Positions 8,934 to 17,221 of a stretch of DNA of 44,316 bases are shown in pieces (position 1 is the first letter of the stretch; each line of letters opens with the position of its first letter). The notes under the pieces were generated by a model that was not told where the DNA came from, did no database searches, and saw only the letters and a program-made list of their open reading frames with translations. Position numbers and translations under genes: made by a program. Where the stretch lies: assembly GCF_000633595.2 (NCBI RefSeq), contig NZ_JIBU02000055.1, forward strand, positions 1 through 44,316, read 5' to 3'. This DNA comes from Clostridium drakei. Lineage in GTDB: Bacteria > Bacillota > Clostridia > Clostridiales > Clostridiaceae.

Positions 8934-8992
8934 ATTTCTTTAAATATTTTTACAAAGAATTAACATAAAAAATATGTTATTAAAATTTATTC

Positions 8993-9595
8993 TTAAGATA
9001 GCTTAAATCTTTTCTTTATTATCTTATATAAAATTTCTGCAGTACCTTTAACTCCAAACAAACTACTATCAATTATTATATGTTTATGTTCAATATCTTC
9101 AAAAGAATATCCAGCATAATGTCTATAATAATTTTCTCTTGCCGTATCAACCTCTGCAATCATACGAACTGCTTCTCCTGGGTTCATTTTTAATATGTTT
9201 ACGCAGTTATTAAAACGAGACTCCTTAGGAGCATATATGAATACATTTAAGCAGTCTTTATAATCTTTAAGAATGAAGTCTGAACACCTGCCCACAATGA
9301 TGCATGATTCTTTGTCAGCTAAATTTGATATTATCTTTCGCTGAGTATCAAATATCTTATTTTGTTTATCAAGTGAACTATCTCCCAAGGGAAACAGCAT
9401 ATTAAAAAAATTTGATGTATAGCTTGTTTCTTCATGATCACTAATGGTGGAGACTGGCAGATTTAACTTTTGTGAAGTGGTTTCCACTATATCTCTATCA
9501 TAATACTCTATGCCAAGTATTGTAGAAAGTTCTCTTGCAATTGGCCTTCCTAAACTTCCAAATTGTCTATTGATCGTTACACAATACTTTTGCAT
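8993..9595 (-). CDS. Cytidylate kinase-like protein
   Basis: 200 residues of the cytidylate-kinase-like family (AAA-type small kinases found beside transporters in Firmicutes). The N-terminus ITINRQFGS-like stretch (here [15 protein letters not shown]) takes the place of the P-loop, followed by YYDRDIV near residue 31 and IIVGRCSDF near 97. A conserved RENYYRHY stretch near 152 matches the lid of this group. It is not the canonical Cmk: the classical GxxxSGKS loop is absent. The start overlaps the ATPase gene by 19 bp, so it is translationally coupled to the amino-acid transporter. The substrate is unknown; a link to transporter regulation is only inferred from position. Confidence 0.85.
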   Translation of the reverse strand: MQKYCVTINRQFGSLGRPIARELSTILGIEYYDRDIVETTSQKLNLPVSTISDHEETSYTSNFFNMLFPLGDSSLDKQNKIFDTQRKIISNLADKESCIIVGRCSDFILKDYKDCLNVFIYAPKESRFNNCVNILKMNPGEAVRMIAEVDTARENYYRHYAGYSFEDIEHKHIIIDSSLFGVKGTAEILYKIIKKRFKLS

Positions 9596-10338
9596 ATATT
9601 ATCATCTCCAACTATTCTTGCAAGGAATGTTCTTGTACGTTGATTTTTTGGATTTGTAAAGATTTCTTCTGGCTTTCCTTCTTCAACAATATACCCATCT
9701 GCCATAAAAATTACTCTATCTGAAACTTCCCTAGCAAATTGCATTTCATGGGTTACTACTATCATAGTCATGCCTTCTTTTGCAAGATCACGCATTACTT
9801 CAAGAACATCTCCAACAAGTTCAGGGTCCAATGCAGATGTAGGTTCATCGAAAAGCAAAGCTCTAGGTTCCATTGCCAATGCTCTAGCTATGGCAACACG
9901 CTGTTGCTGACCACCAGATAATGTGGTAGGCATTACATTTGCCTTTGAAGCTAAACCCACTTTTTCTAGGAGTTCCAGTGCCTTCTTTTCAGCATTATCC
10001 TTTGATTTCTTTTTAGTTAAAATTGGTGCAAGAGTAATATTTTTTAGTACAGTTTTCATAGGGAATAAATTGAATCTTTGAAATACCATACCAACTTCTT
10101 CTCGATATTTTCGTAAATCATGTTTTTGAGTACAAACATCTTTATCTTCATAATATATAGTTCCACCAGATTGAAGTTCCAATTGATTAATACAACGAAG
10201 TAAAGTACTTTTACCTGAACCAGAAGGTCCAATTATACATATGACTTCACCTTCGGTAACATCAACATTAATATCCTTAAGCACTTCCAGATCACCAAAG
10301 TTTTTAGACAAATTTTCAATTTTTATCAAACTTTTCAT
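9577..10338 (-). CDS. Polar amino-acid ABC transporter ATP-binding protein
   Basis: 253 residues, GlnQ/ArtM class. Walker [10 protein letters not shown] (about 38-46), Q-loop FQRFNLFP, signature LSGGQQQR, Walker [14 protein letters not shown] and the switch histidine in VVTHEMQFA are all intact. It drives uptake by the permease encoded upstream, whose stop overlaps this ATG in an ATGA arrangement. The 3' end overlaps the cytidylate-kinase-like gene. Substrate cannot be told from the ATPase; glutamine, glutamate, arginine and cystine systems share this sequence class. Confidence 0.94.
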   Translation of the reverse strand: MKSLIKIENLSKNFGDLEVLKDINVDVTEGEVICIIGPSGSGKSTLLRCINQLELQSGGTIYYEDKDVCTQKHDLRKYREEVGMVFQRFNLFPMKTVLKNITLAPILTKKKSKDNAEKKALELLEKVGLASKANVMPTTLSGGQQQRVAIARALAMEPRALLFDEPTSALDPELVGDVLEVMRDLAKEGMTMIVVTHEMQFAREVSDRVIFMADGYIVEEGKPEEIFTNPKNQRTRTFLARIVGDDNICKSIV

Positions 10339-10982
10339 GCTTTAACCCTTCTTTCGATTTGTTTTTGAATAATGATGAGAATTGAGATTATCACCAGATA
10401 GAATACTGCGCCTGCACTATAAGCTTGTATGGTATCAAAGGTAACTGCAGCATAATTTTGAATTTGTTTTGTTATTTCGTTTACTACTATTACAGAAAGT
10501 ATTGCTGTATCCTTAACTGTAATGATAAATTGATTGAATAGGGCTGGTAACATTGATTTAAAAGCAGGGGGAATGACTACATGCCATAGAGTTTGAAAAG
10601 GTGTTAGACCAAGGGACACTCCTGCTTCTTTTTGACCTAGATCAATTCCTTCTAAAGAGCCACGCACTATTTCAGCAATAAATGCACCTGAATTTAAAGA
10701 TATAACTATAATTCCTGCAGCATTGCTTTGAATATCATATCCAGTAATTTTTGGTATGACAAAGTATACATATAATGCTTGAACAATTAGTGGTGTTCCG
10801 CGAATAATCCATAAATAAATATTGGCAATAATTTTTACAATTTTATTTTTGCATTGAAGTGCAAAGCCAGATAAACATCCTATTAAAAATCCAAAAAAGA
10901 TTCCGAATAATGAAACTTCTAATGTTATTTTTAGTCCTTCCAAAAGCATGGGCATAAGAACTTTTAAAAAACCTAAATCCAT
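10335..10982 (-). CDS. Polar amino-acid ABC transporter permease
   Basis: 215 residues from the chosen start, the His/Glu/Gln/Arg/opine permease family. Membrane segments are predicted near the N-terminus ([19 protein letters not shown]), mid-protein and C-terminus. The EAA loop is [21 protein letters not shown] place the start at the ATG at 10982, since AGGAAAGG lies 8 nt upstream on the minus strand; the frame is open back to an ATG at 11033 without such a site. A large stem-loop (11052-11125) lies between it and the binding-protein gene. It probably forms a homodimeric channel. Confidence 0.92.
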   Translation of the reverse strand: MDLGFLKVLMPMLLEGLKITLEVSLFGIFFGFLIGCLSGFALQCKNKIVKIIANIYLWIIRGTPLIVQALYVYFVIPKITGYDIQSNAAGIIVISLNSGAFIAEIVRGSLEGIDLGQKEAGVSLGLTPFQTLWHVVIPPAFKSMLPALFNQFIITVKDTAILSVIVVNEITKQIQNYAAVTFDTIQAYSAGAVFYLVIISILIIIQKQIERRVKA

Positions 10983-11051
10983 AATATCATCCTTTCCTAG
11001 CACAAAGTCTGCTACAATACTAGTTATAACCATAGAAAAATAAATATTGAA

Positions 11052-11125
11052 AGCTTCCCTTGATTAATTCGCATTTTACTAATGATTTGCATTTATTGCA
11101 ATAATCTGAATAATCAAGGGAAGCT
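11052..11125 (-). terminator. Intercistronic stem-loop between binding protein and permease genes
   Basis: A perfect 15-bp stem (AGCTTCCCTTGATTA / TAATCAAGGGAAGCT) encloses a 44-nt loop that holds a smaller hairpin (TTGCA/TGCAA). On the minus strand it is followed by TTCAATATTTATTTTT, a weak U tract. It is best read as a partial terminator or RNA-stabilising element that gives more binding protein than permease. Confidence 0.65.
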
Positions 11126-11151
11126 GCTTGTATAAAATTTATGATTTATCT

Positions 11152-12027
11152 TTATTTAGCAGCTTTACACCACTTATCTTCAAGTTTTGTTATTGTACCA
11201 TCATCACGTAATTTTTTAACTGCTGTATTTAAAATACTCATTAGTTGAGGATTGCTTTTAGCAGCTTTAAATGAAACTGCAACTGCATATTGTGATTGAT
11301 CCTGTGCAAACCATTTTCCAACCATTTGAAGTTTTGTATCCTTTTTAGTTGATATATAGTATGCAGTACCAGGAGCATCATGAACTACAGCATCTACCTT
11401 TCCATCTTCAAGTGATTGAAGAGCTGTTGTAATAGAGTCATGTATTTGAAGACTATTTTGAGGTACATTGGCAGCGGCCAAATATAAATTGCTGGCAGTT
11501 CCTTTTTCTACAGCGACCTTGTATTTACCACCTTTAATACTGTCAATTCCAGTTATTTCTTTTGGACTAGTATTTTTATTAGTAATTACTGTTAATCCTG
11601 CGTTATAATAAGTATCAGTGAAATTCATTACTTTCTTTCTTTTATCTGTTGCACAAAGAGCAGCTACAACAAAATCTAGTTTACCTTCAGCAACGGATGT
11701 AGTTAATGGACTATAGTCCATAGCTTGTAATTTGTCGCCTTCGATTTTAAAGCCTAAAATTTTTTGTAATTCCTTAAGAAAATCCATATCAAATCCTATT
11801 AAAGTTTTTCCATCTTTATCATAATAAGAAAATGGAGCATAAGTACCAGAAGTTCCTATTTTAAACGTGTAATCTTTCAAAGCCCCTTGAAGTTTATCGG
11901 CACTAATAGTAGTTTGCGTAGAAGTTGTTTCCTGTTTTGAAGAGCTGTTGCCGCATCCAGCTAGCAATACAATAAGAGTTAAGATTGTTAATGTGGAAAA
12001 TATCTTTTTTGTTAATAATCTTTTCAT
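11152..12027 (-). CDS. Polar amino-acid ABC transporter substrate-binding lipoprotein
   Basis: 291 residues. A lipoprotein signal ends in LLAGC with the lipidated cysteine at residue 25, then a Ser/Thr/Gln linker, then a family 3 periplasmic-type binding domain: GTSGTYAPFSYYD, IGFDMDFLKEL, a VEKGTASNLY ligand loop and the C-terminal LEDKWCK. The start is the ATG at 12027, 6 nt after GGGGGGA on the minus strand; an earlier in-frame ATG at 12042 overlaps that site. It captures a polar amino acid outside the cell. The first gene of its operon, read from the promoter at 12073-12101. Ligand class is not resolved. Confidence 0.93.
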   Translation of the reverse strand: MKRLLTKKIFSTLTILTLIVLLAGCGNSSSKQETTSTQTTISADKLQGALKDYTFKIGTSGTYAPFSYYDKDGKTLIGFDMDFLKELQKILGFKIEGDKLQAMDYSPLTTSVAEGKLDFVVAALCATDKRKKVMNFTDTYYNAGLTVITNKNTSPKEITGIDSIKGGKYKVAVEKGTASNLYLAAANVPQNSLQIHDSITTALQSLEDGKVDAVVHDAPGTAYYISTKKDTKLQMVGKWFAQDQSQYAVAVSFKAAKSNPQLMSILNTAVKKLRDDGTITKLEDKWCKAAK

Positions 12028-12072
12028 GTATGATCCCCCCAAAAATTTAGTAATCAGTGATTTATTGTATAC

Positions 12073-12101
12073 AGAATAGCATCTGTTTAACAGTTTGTCA
12101 A
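12073..12101 (-). promoter_or_regulatory. SigA promoter of the amino-acid ABC operon, with a dyad in the spacer
   Basis: On the minus strand TTGACA (12096-12101), 17 nt and TATTCT (12073-12078). The spacer contains the dyad CTGTT-T-AACAG (12083-12093), a plausible repressor site. The leader is about 40 nt. Confidence 0.7.
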
Positions 12102-12200
12102 TAAATAATATATATTTTTGAGTTTTTGTTAATTATATAATTTGTTTTTATCAATGTGTTAATTATCGTATTATTCTTTATTTTCAATATGTTAAAATGT

Positions 12201-13064
12201 TTACAATAAATTCTTTGCATATTCAATAAATTTTTTTGAAGCAGGGGAAAGATATTTTAAAGATTTTACTCCAATACCTAAACTTCGAAATGTATATGGT
12301 TCAAGTGGCAATGAAGTAATTAAGTCAGACCAATCTTTTACAATTAAATTTGGAAGTATGCTGATGCCAAGATGATTTGCAACCATGGAAATAATGGTAT
12401 GATCATCTGTTGAAGAAAAGTGTATACATGGTGTTACCTTTGATTTCCTTAATGCTAGATGTATATCATAATCGATACCTAACCCATGGATTATAAAAGA
12501 TTGATTTTGGAAATCAGAAATTTCATAAATACCGTTTTTGGGAATTGGAAAATCTTTTGGCAAAATTGCCATAAGTGGATCATCTTTTATGGGGATCCAG
12601 TCAAATTCTTGAGAATTTCTCTTACTGCAAAAACCAAAATCTACGGTATTGTTTTCGATCCAGGATTCTATTTCATCAATACCACCTTCTCTTATATTTA
12701 TATTAATGCTTGAAAAATCTTTTTGAAATTCATATATGATTTTTGGAAGCCAGTTTATAGCAATGCTTGAATACGTACCAATGGTGATGGAACCTGTAAC
12801 TAGACCATTTATCGCATTTATAGTTTGTTCCAAATGAGAGTTATTTGCTAAAAGCTGTCTTATAAGCGGAAGAATTGTTTTACCGTTATCAGTAAGGGAT
12901 ACTCCCCGTCTTGTTCGTACAAACAAAGAAAAACCAAATTCATTTTCCAATCCCTTTATTATGTGGCTAACTCCAGATTGGGTATAACCAAGTTTATTAC
13001 CACTTATTGTGAAATTACCACTATCAGCTACATCAGAAAAAAGTTCGTATTTTTTTAAATCCAT
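12201..13064 (-). CDS. LysR-family transcriptional regulator
   Basis: 287 residues. The N-terminal winged helix (about 1-60) has the recognition stretch LGYTQSGVSHIIKGLENEFG and RTRRGVSLTDNG; residues about 90-287 form the periplasmic-protein-like effector domain. AAGGAGG lies about 8 nt before the ATG. It is upstream of the amino-acid transporter on the same strand with a separate promoter between, and divergent from the aminotransferase gene across a 700-bp gap. Either could be its target; LysR regulators often act on the divergent gene. The inducer is unknown. Confidence 0.93.
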   Translation of the reverse strand: MDLKKYELFSDVADSGNFTISGNKLGYTQSGVSHIIKGLENEFGFSLFVRTRRGVSLTDNGKTILPLIRQLLANNSHLEQTINAINGLVTGSITIGTYSSIAINWLPKIIYEFQKDFSSININIREGGIDEIESWIENNTVDFGFCSKRNSQEFDWIPIKDDPLMAILPKDFPIPKNGIYEISDFQNQSFIIHGLGIDYDIHLALRKSKVTPCIHFSSTDDHTIISMVANHLGISILPNLIVKDWSDLITSLPLEPYTFRSLGIGVKSLKYLSPASKKFIEYAKNLL

Positions 13065-13761
13065 TTTACATCTCCTCCTTAAGGCTAAGTATCGAATATC
13101 TAACTTAGAAATTTAATTTGTATGTGATATAGTCATGAAAATATATAACTGAATATAAATTAAGCTTGTAATTTCAAGCTTCCACGGAATGTTGATTTTA
13201 CACATTGAAAACGTATATATGATATTTAGGCATGATAAAATGTAATGTCTAAAATGCAAAAATGTAATTTTACTATTTTAAGAATATGTATTATTATAGT
13301 CAAAACGAATTAAAAATACAAATATTGAAAAAAAGTTCACATAGGATAATTTTGTAAAAATGATAAATGAAGTGTAAAGCTATAGCTTTTGATGAACATC
13401 ATAATTGAATTATCAGCAGTTACTTTGATTAAGGAGGCAGTCTATTAAATTTTACAATTACTGCAAACTAGGAGGTGGTTAATCATAGTAAATACAGTTA
13501 AAGAAGAGACTATCCCTATTTAATAAAACTGCTATGATATAAAACAAAATGAAAAAGGTTCAGAATATTAAGTCTTATGGATGAATTGCTAAAATGAATT
13601 ATTAGAAAATTGTTATTATGAACCATAATTATATTCAAAATGAATTTTTTATGACAAAAATGTTTTGATAAATATTATTAAAACATGTATAGAACATTTC
13701 ATCAATGTAATTGCAAAAATTTTTAAATTAAGAAAATTTATAGATAAAGGGGAGTATGAAT
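13065..13761. other. Long gene-free region between the LysR and aminotransferase genes
   Basis: About 700 bp with no credible gene. It holds small hairpins (AAGCTTG/CAAGCTT at 13162-13181; AAAGCTATAGCTTT at 13376-13389) and two strong Shine-Dalgarno motifs without a start codon: AAGGAGG at 13431 and AGGAGGTGG at 13470. The second is followed by an ATA at 13485 opening 12 codons to a stop at 13523, as if an ATG had been lost. I see no T-box, riboswitch or good promoter, although LysR sites are expected here. Confidence 0.5.
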
Positions 13762-15000
13762 ATGAAATTAAAAGATAAGAATTTAACTGAAAAGGATGTA
13801 AAGGCATTAGTAAAAAAATATATGATTGATACGTATGAACGTTATGATTTTGTTTGTGAACGTGCAAAGGGTATGTATCTTTATAATGCTAAAGGAGAAA
13901 AATATCTTGATTTCTATGGTGGTATTGCTGTAAATAGTGCAGGAAACTGTAATGAAAAAGTTGTTGCTGCAATAAAAGAACAAGTTGAAGATGTAATCCA
14001 CACCTTCAATTATCCATATACTGTTCCTCAAGCACTTTTAGCAGAAAAAATTTGTAAAACTATTGGTATGGATAAAATATTTTATCAAAATTCAGGAACA
14101 GAAGCTAATGAAGCAATGATTAAAATGGCTAGAAAATATGGGGTAGAGAAGTATGGTAAAAACAAATACCATATTATAACAGCAAAAAACAGCTTTCACG
14201 GAAGAACCTATGGTGCCTTAACAGCTACAGGACAACCTGATAATGCTTGCCAAATTGGACTTAAGCCAATGCTTCCAGGGTTCTCATATGCGGACTTTAA
14301 TGATTTGGAATCCTTTAAAGCATTAGTGACAGAAGATACTATTGCAATTATGATTGAACCAGTTCAGGGTGAAGGTGGAGTTATTCCAGCTACTCAAGAA
14401 TTTATGGATGGTATTAAAGCTCTTTGTGATGAGAAAGGTTTGCTGCTTTTATTAGATGAAGTTCAAACAGGATGGTGTAGAACAGGTAGTATTATGGCAT
14501 ATATGGATTATGGTGTAAAACCGGATATAGTTTCTATGGCAAAAGCTATGGGTGGAGGAATGCCAATTTCAGCTATTTGTGCAACTAAGGAAGTGGCTAA
14601 GGCTTTTACTATAGGATCTCATGGAACAACTTATGGTGGTAATCCAGTATGTTGTTCAGCTTCACTTGCTCAAATCAATGAGCTGTTAGATAAGCATTTG
14701 GCACAAAATGCTAAAAAAATAGGTAACTACTTTATGGATAAATTAAAGACACTTCCATATATTAAAGATGTTCGTGGTAAAGGACTACTTGTAGGTGTTG
14801 AATTTGATGAACCTGTAGGTAAAGATATAAAACATGGATGTTTAGATAGAAAGATGTTGGTTACTTTAATTGGAGATTCTGTAATTCGTATGGTTCCACC
14901 ACTTATTGCAACTAAAGAACACTGTGATAAAGCATATGAAATTTTGAAAGCATCTGTAGAAGCAGCATACAGAACACTTCAACTTAAAAATGTAGTTTAG
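13762..15000 (+). CDS. Class III PLP-dependent aminotransferase, acetylornithine/4-aminobutyrate type
   Basis: 412 residues. Fold-type I class III features: YLDFYGGIAVNSAG near 50, the cofactor phosphate loop NSGTEANEA, SFHGRTYG, EPVQGEGG, LLDEVQTG with the ring-nitrogen Asp, and the Schiff-base lysine K261 in SMAKAMGGG. It moves an amino group from an omega- or alpha-amino donor to 2-oxoglutarate or pyruvate. The start is the ATG at 13762, since AAAGGGGAG ends 7 nt upstream; the ATG at 13756 is only one base from that site. ArgD, GabT and AGXT2-like enzymes share these motifs. No arginine genes are near, and the LysR gene and amino-acid transporter to the left hint at amino-acid catabolism. 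Confidence 0.9.
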   Translation: MKLKDKNLTEKDVKALVKKYMIDTYERYDFVCERAKGMYLYNAKGEKYLDFYGGIAVNSAGNCNEKVVAAIKEQVEDVIHTFNYPYTVPQALLAEKICKTIGMDKIFYQNSGTEANEAMIKMARKYGVEKYGKNKYHIITAKNSFHGRTYGALTATGQPDNACQIGLKPMLPGFSYADFNDLESFKALVTEDTIAIMIEPVQGEGGVIPATQEFMDGIKALCDEKGLLLLLDEVQTGWCRTGSIMAYMDYGVKPDIVSMAKAMGGGMPISAICATKEVAKAFTIGSHGTTYGGNPVCCSASLAQINELLDKHLAQNAKKIGNYFMDKLKTLPYIKDVRGKGLLVGVEFDEPVGKDIKHGCLDRKMLVTLIGDSVIRMVPPLIATKEHCDKAYEILKASVEAAYRTLQLKNVV

Positions 15001-15037
15001 AAAAAATATTCAATAGATTTTTATTACTAGTTTTTTA

Positions 15038-15066
15038 TTGACAAATTAAGTTGAAAAACTTATACT
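15038..15066 (+). promoter_or_regulatory. Consensus promoter of the M-box leader
   Basis: TTGACA (15038-15043), exactly 17 nt and TATACT (15061-15066). The predicted start near 15073 lies 30 nt before the riboswitch. Confidence 0.8.
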
Positions 15067-15102
15067 TACAAGGGTACAAAAGTTCAAATAAAATTAAATA
15101 TG

Positions 15103-15253
15103 AATTGTTAGGTGAGGCTCCTATATTAGATACATGCTACTGCCCAAAAATATCGAGAGATGCCAATGGGTCAACAGGTATTACCGAATTAAGGTTTTAC
15201 TTAATGTAGCTGAGTTTAACTCAAAGCTATATAGTGCTAAAACTCAACGAAGG
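15103..15253 (+). promoter_or_regulatory. M-box (ykoK) magnesium riboswitch
   Basis: The conserved M-box blocks appear in order: GTTAGGTGAGGCTCCTATA at 15107, ATGCTACTGCCCAAAAAT at 15134, the GATGCCAATGGGTCAACAGG run from 15159 and the closing TGCTAAAACTCAACGA ending at 15250. P1 can form from TTGTT (15105-15109) with AACGA (15246-15250). M-box RNAs fold on Mg2+ binding and stop expression when magnesium is plentiful. A terminator follows at 15299. GGCTC (15116-15120) can pair with GAGCC (15300-15304) of that terminator, one possible antiterminator. Confidence 0.93.
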
Positions 15254-15298
15254 ATGTTTATAAGAATATTCGTTTATTCGTCTTCAGAGTTTTTTTTG

Positions 15299-15327
15299 AG
15301 AGCCTTTTTTTAAGGCTCTTTTATTTT
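15299..15327 (+). terminator. Riboswitch-controlled intrinsic terminator
   Basis: AGAGCCTT (15299-15306) pairs with AAGGCTCT (15312-15319), a 5-nt loop, followed by TTTTATTTT. It lies 46 nt after the M-box and 160 nt before the permease start, the classic position for a transcriptional expression platform. Confidence 0.9.
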
Positions 15328-15428
15328 GTATAGAAGTTTTATATTTTTTATGAAAATTATGACATGAAGTATTTAATTGAATCTAATTTAGAGTTCATTT
15401 TGTAATATGAAAGGCGGCGGTAATTGTA

Positions 15429-15458
15429 ATGAGTATTGAGGATGGTGATAATTATTGA
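15429..15458 (+). other. Possible 9-residue acidic leader ORF
   Basis: An ATG at 15429 encodes MSIEDGDNY and stops 32 nt before the permease ATG. A weak AAAGGCGG motif lies upstream. It could be chance; acidic leader peptides are known to sense low Mg2+ in enteric bacteria, which is why it is noted. Confidence 0.2.
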
Positions 15459-15490
15459 TTAACGAGTAAAGATTAAGGAGAGTGATTAGA

Positions 15491-17209
15491 ATGAAGTTAG
15501 AAAAGACAGTTGTAAATAGAAAGCTTGGAGTACTTGATGTAATTATATTTTTAGTTATTATATCAATATTATATTTGGCAATTGCTCCAGGAATAAAAGG
15601 GAATGTAAGTACTAGTGGAATACAGGTTTCAACAGATGTAAGCAATCTTCCAATATATGTATTGAAATCAGTTGGTAGAATGACAGGAGCTTATATTTTA
15701 TCAGTTATATTTACTCTTATATATGGATATATAGCTGCACATAATGAAAAAGCTGAGAAGGTAATGGTGCCAATATTGGATATTCTTCAATCTATACCAG
15801 TATTATCATTTTTACCAGCAGTAGTTTTGGGACTCATAGCAGTATTCCCTAGCCATAATATAGGTTTGGAATTATCTTCTATTATATTGATATTTACTGG
15901 ACAAGCATGGAATATGACCTTTAGTTTTTATCATTCTATAAAAATATTGCCTAAAGATTTAGAAGAAGCTTCAGGAGTTTTTGGATTAAATAAATGGCAG
16001 AAATTTAAAAAGCTAGAAGTACCTTTTGCTGTTATTGGGTTAGTTTGGAATAGTATGATGTCTTGGTCAGGTGGATGGTTCTTTCTTATGGCTTGTGAGA
16101 TGTTTACATTAAAAGGTAAGGATTTTAGACTTGAAGGTATTGGATCTTTTTTACAAACCGCTGCAACTCAAGGAGACAAGAAAGCGTTACTTTGGGGAAT
16201 AGCTGCATTAATATTTGTTATTGTGATTTTAGATCAATTAGTTTGGAAACCAGTAACTGTTTGGGCAGATAAGTTTAAAATGGAGCTTACTGAATCTGGC
16301 GAAGCACCTCATTCATTTGTACTTACACTTTTGAGAAGATCAGTGATTATTGAGTTTTTAATTAAAAAAATATATGAACCTATTGCAGAAAATTTAAATG
16401 ATGCTGTAGACAGGTTTGTTGTGAAGCTTGGTAGTAAAGAAAAAATTGAAGAAAAAGGTATAGGTTTTATAATCAGATTGATAGTAAGAATATTGATTTA
16501 TGGAATACTTTTATATTCAGGCTTTAATGCATTTAAATTATTAATGCAGCTTTCAAAAAATGAATGGGGAAGAATACTTCCTTCTGTAGGGTATTCATTT
16601 TTAAGGGTTGTTGCAGCACAAGTTATAGCATTAATATGGACAGTACCTGTAGGAGTAGCTATAGGCATGAATAAAAAAGTAGCAAATGTTTTACAACCTA
16701 TTATTCAAGTTGTAGCATCAATTCCAGCAACTGCACTTTTTCCTGTGATTTTGATATACTTTATGAATAAACTTGGTGGACTTAATATTGCATCAGTGAT
16801 TTTAATGCTAATGGGAACTCAGTGGTACATACTATTTAATGTGATTGCAGGAGCAATGGCTATTCCGGAGGATTTAAAAGCTGCAACTAAAACTTTTGGT
16901 ATTAATGGATGGAAAAAGTGGAAAGTTCTTATACTTCCTTCTATATTTCCTTATCTTTTAACTGGAATGGTAACAGCTACAGGTGGATGCTGGAATGCAA
17001 GTATTGTATCTGAATATGTTAACTTTGGTGGAAAAACTATGTCTACTATAGGACTTGGAGCCCTTATATCAGAGGCTACAGAAAAAGGAAATTATCCTCT
17101 TTTACTTATAGCTACTATTATTATGTGTATTGTAGTAGTTGGGGTCAATAAAACATTGTGGAAGAGATTATATGTACTATCAGAAGAAAAATTTAAAATA
17201 GAATTGTAA
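15491..17209 (+). CDS. Duplicated NitT/TauT-type ABC permease under M-box control
   Basis: 572 residues from the ATG at 15491 (AAGGAG ends 10 nt upstream; the GTG at 15482 abuts it). Two BPD_transp_1 units are fused: about 50-255 and 350-560, each with five to six helices and its own EAA coupling loop (EEASGVFGLNKWQKFKKLEV and KAATKTFGINGWKKWKVLIL). It therefore supplies both halves of the channel. It fits the duplicated anion permease group (COG4986), usually called nitrate/sulfonate transport. No binding protein is encoded in the operon. The magnesium riboswitch just upstream argues that the substrate or purpose is tied to Mg2+. The stop is 12 nt before the ATPase start. Confidence 0.88.
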   Translation: MKLEKTVVNRKLGVLDVIIFLVIISILYLAIAPGIKGNVSTSGIQVSTDVSNLPIYVLKSVGRMTGAYILSVIFTLIYGYIAAHNEKAEKVMVPILDILQSIPVLSFLPAVVLGLIAVFPSHNIGLELSSIILIFTGQAWNMTFSFYHSIKILPKDLEEASGVFGLNKWQKFKKLEVPFAVIGLVWNSMMSWSGGWFFLMACEMFTLKGKDFRLEGIGSFLQTAATQGDKKALLWGIAALIFVIVILDQLVWKPVTVWADKFKMELTESGEAPHSFVLTLLRRSVIIEFLIKKIYEPIAENLNDAVDRFVVKLGSKEKIEEKGIGFIIRLIVRILIYGILLYSGFNAFKLLMQLSKNEWGRILPSVGYSFLRVVAAQVIALIWTVPVGVAIGMNKKVANVLQPIIQVVASIPATALFPVILIYFMNKLGGLNIASVILMLMGTQWYILFNVIAGAMAIPEDLKAATKTFGINGWKKWKVLILPSIFPYLLTGMVTATGGCWNASIVSEYVNFGGKTMSTIGLGALISEATEKGNYPLLLIATIIMCIVVVGVNKTLWKRLYVLSEEKFKIEL

Positions 17210-17221
17210 AGGGGCGGAAAC

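Noticed and set aside
13065-13761. T-box leader before the aminotransferase
   Set aside because: No AGGGTGG-type T-box sequence and no terminator near the gene start.
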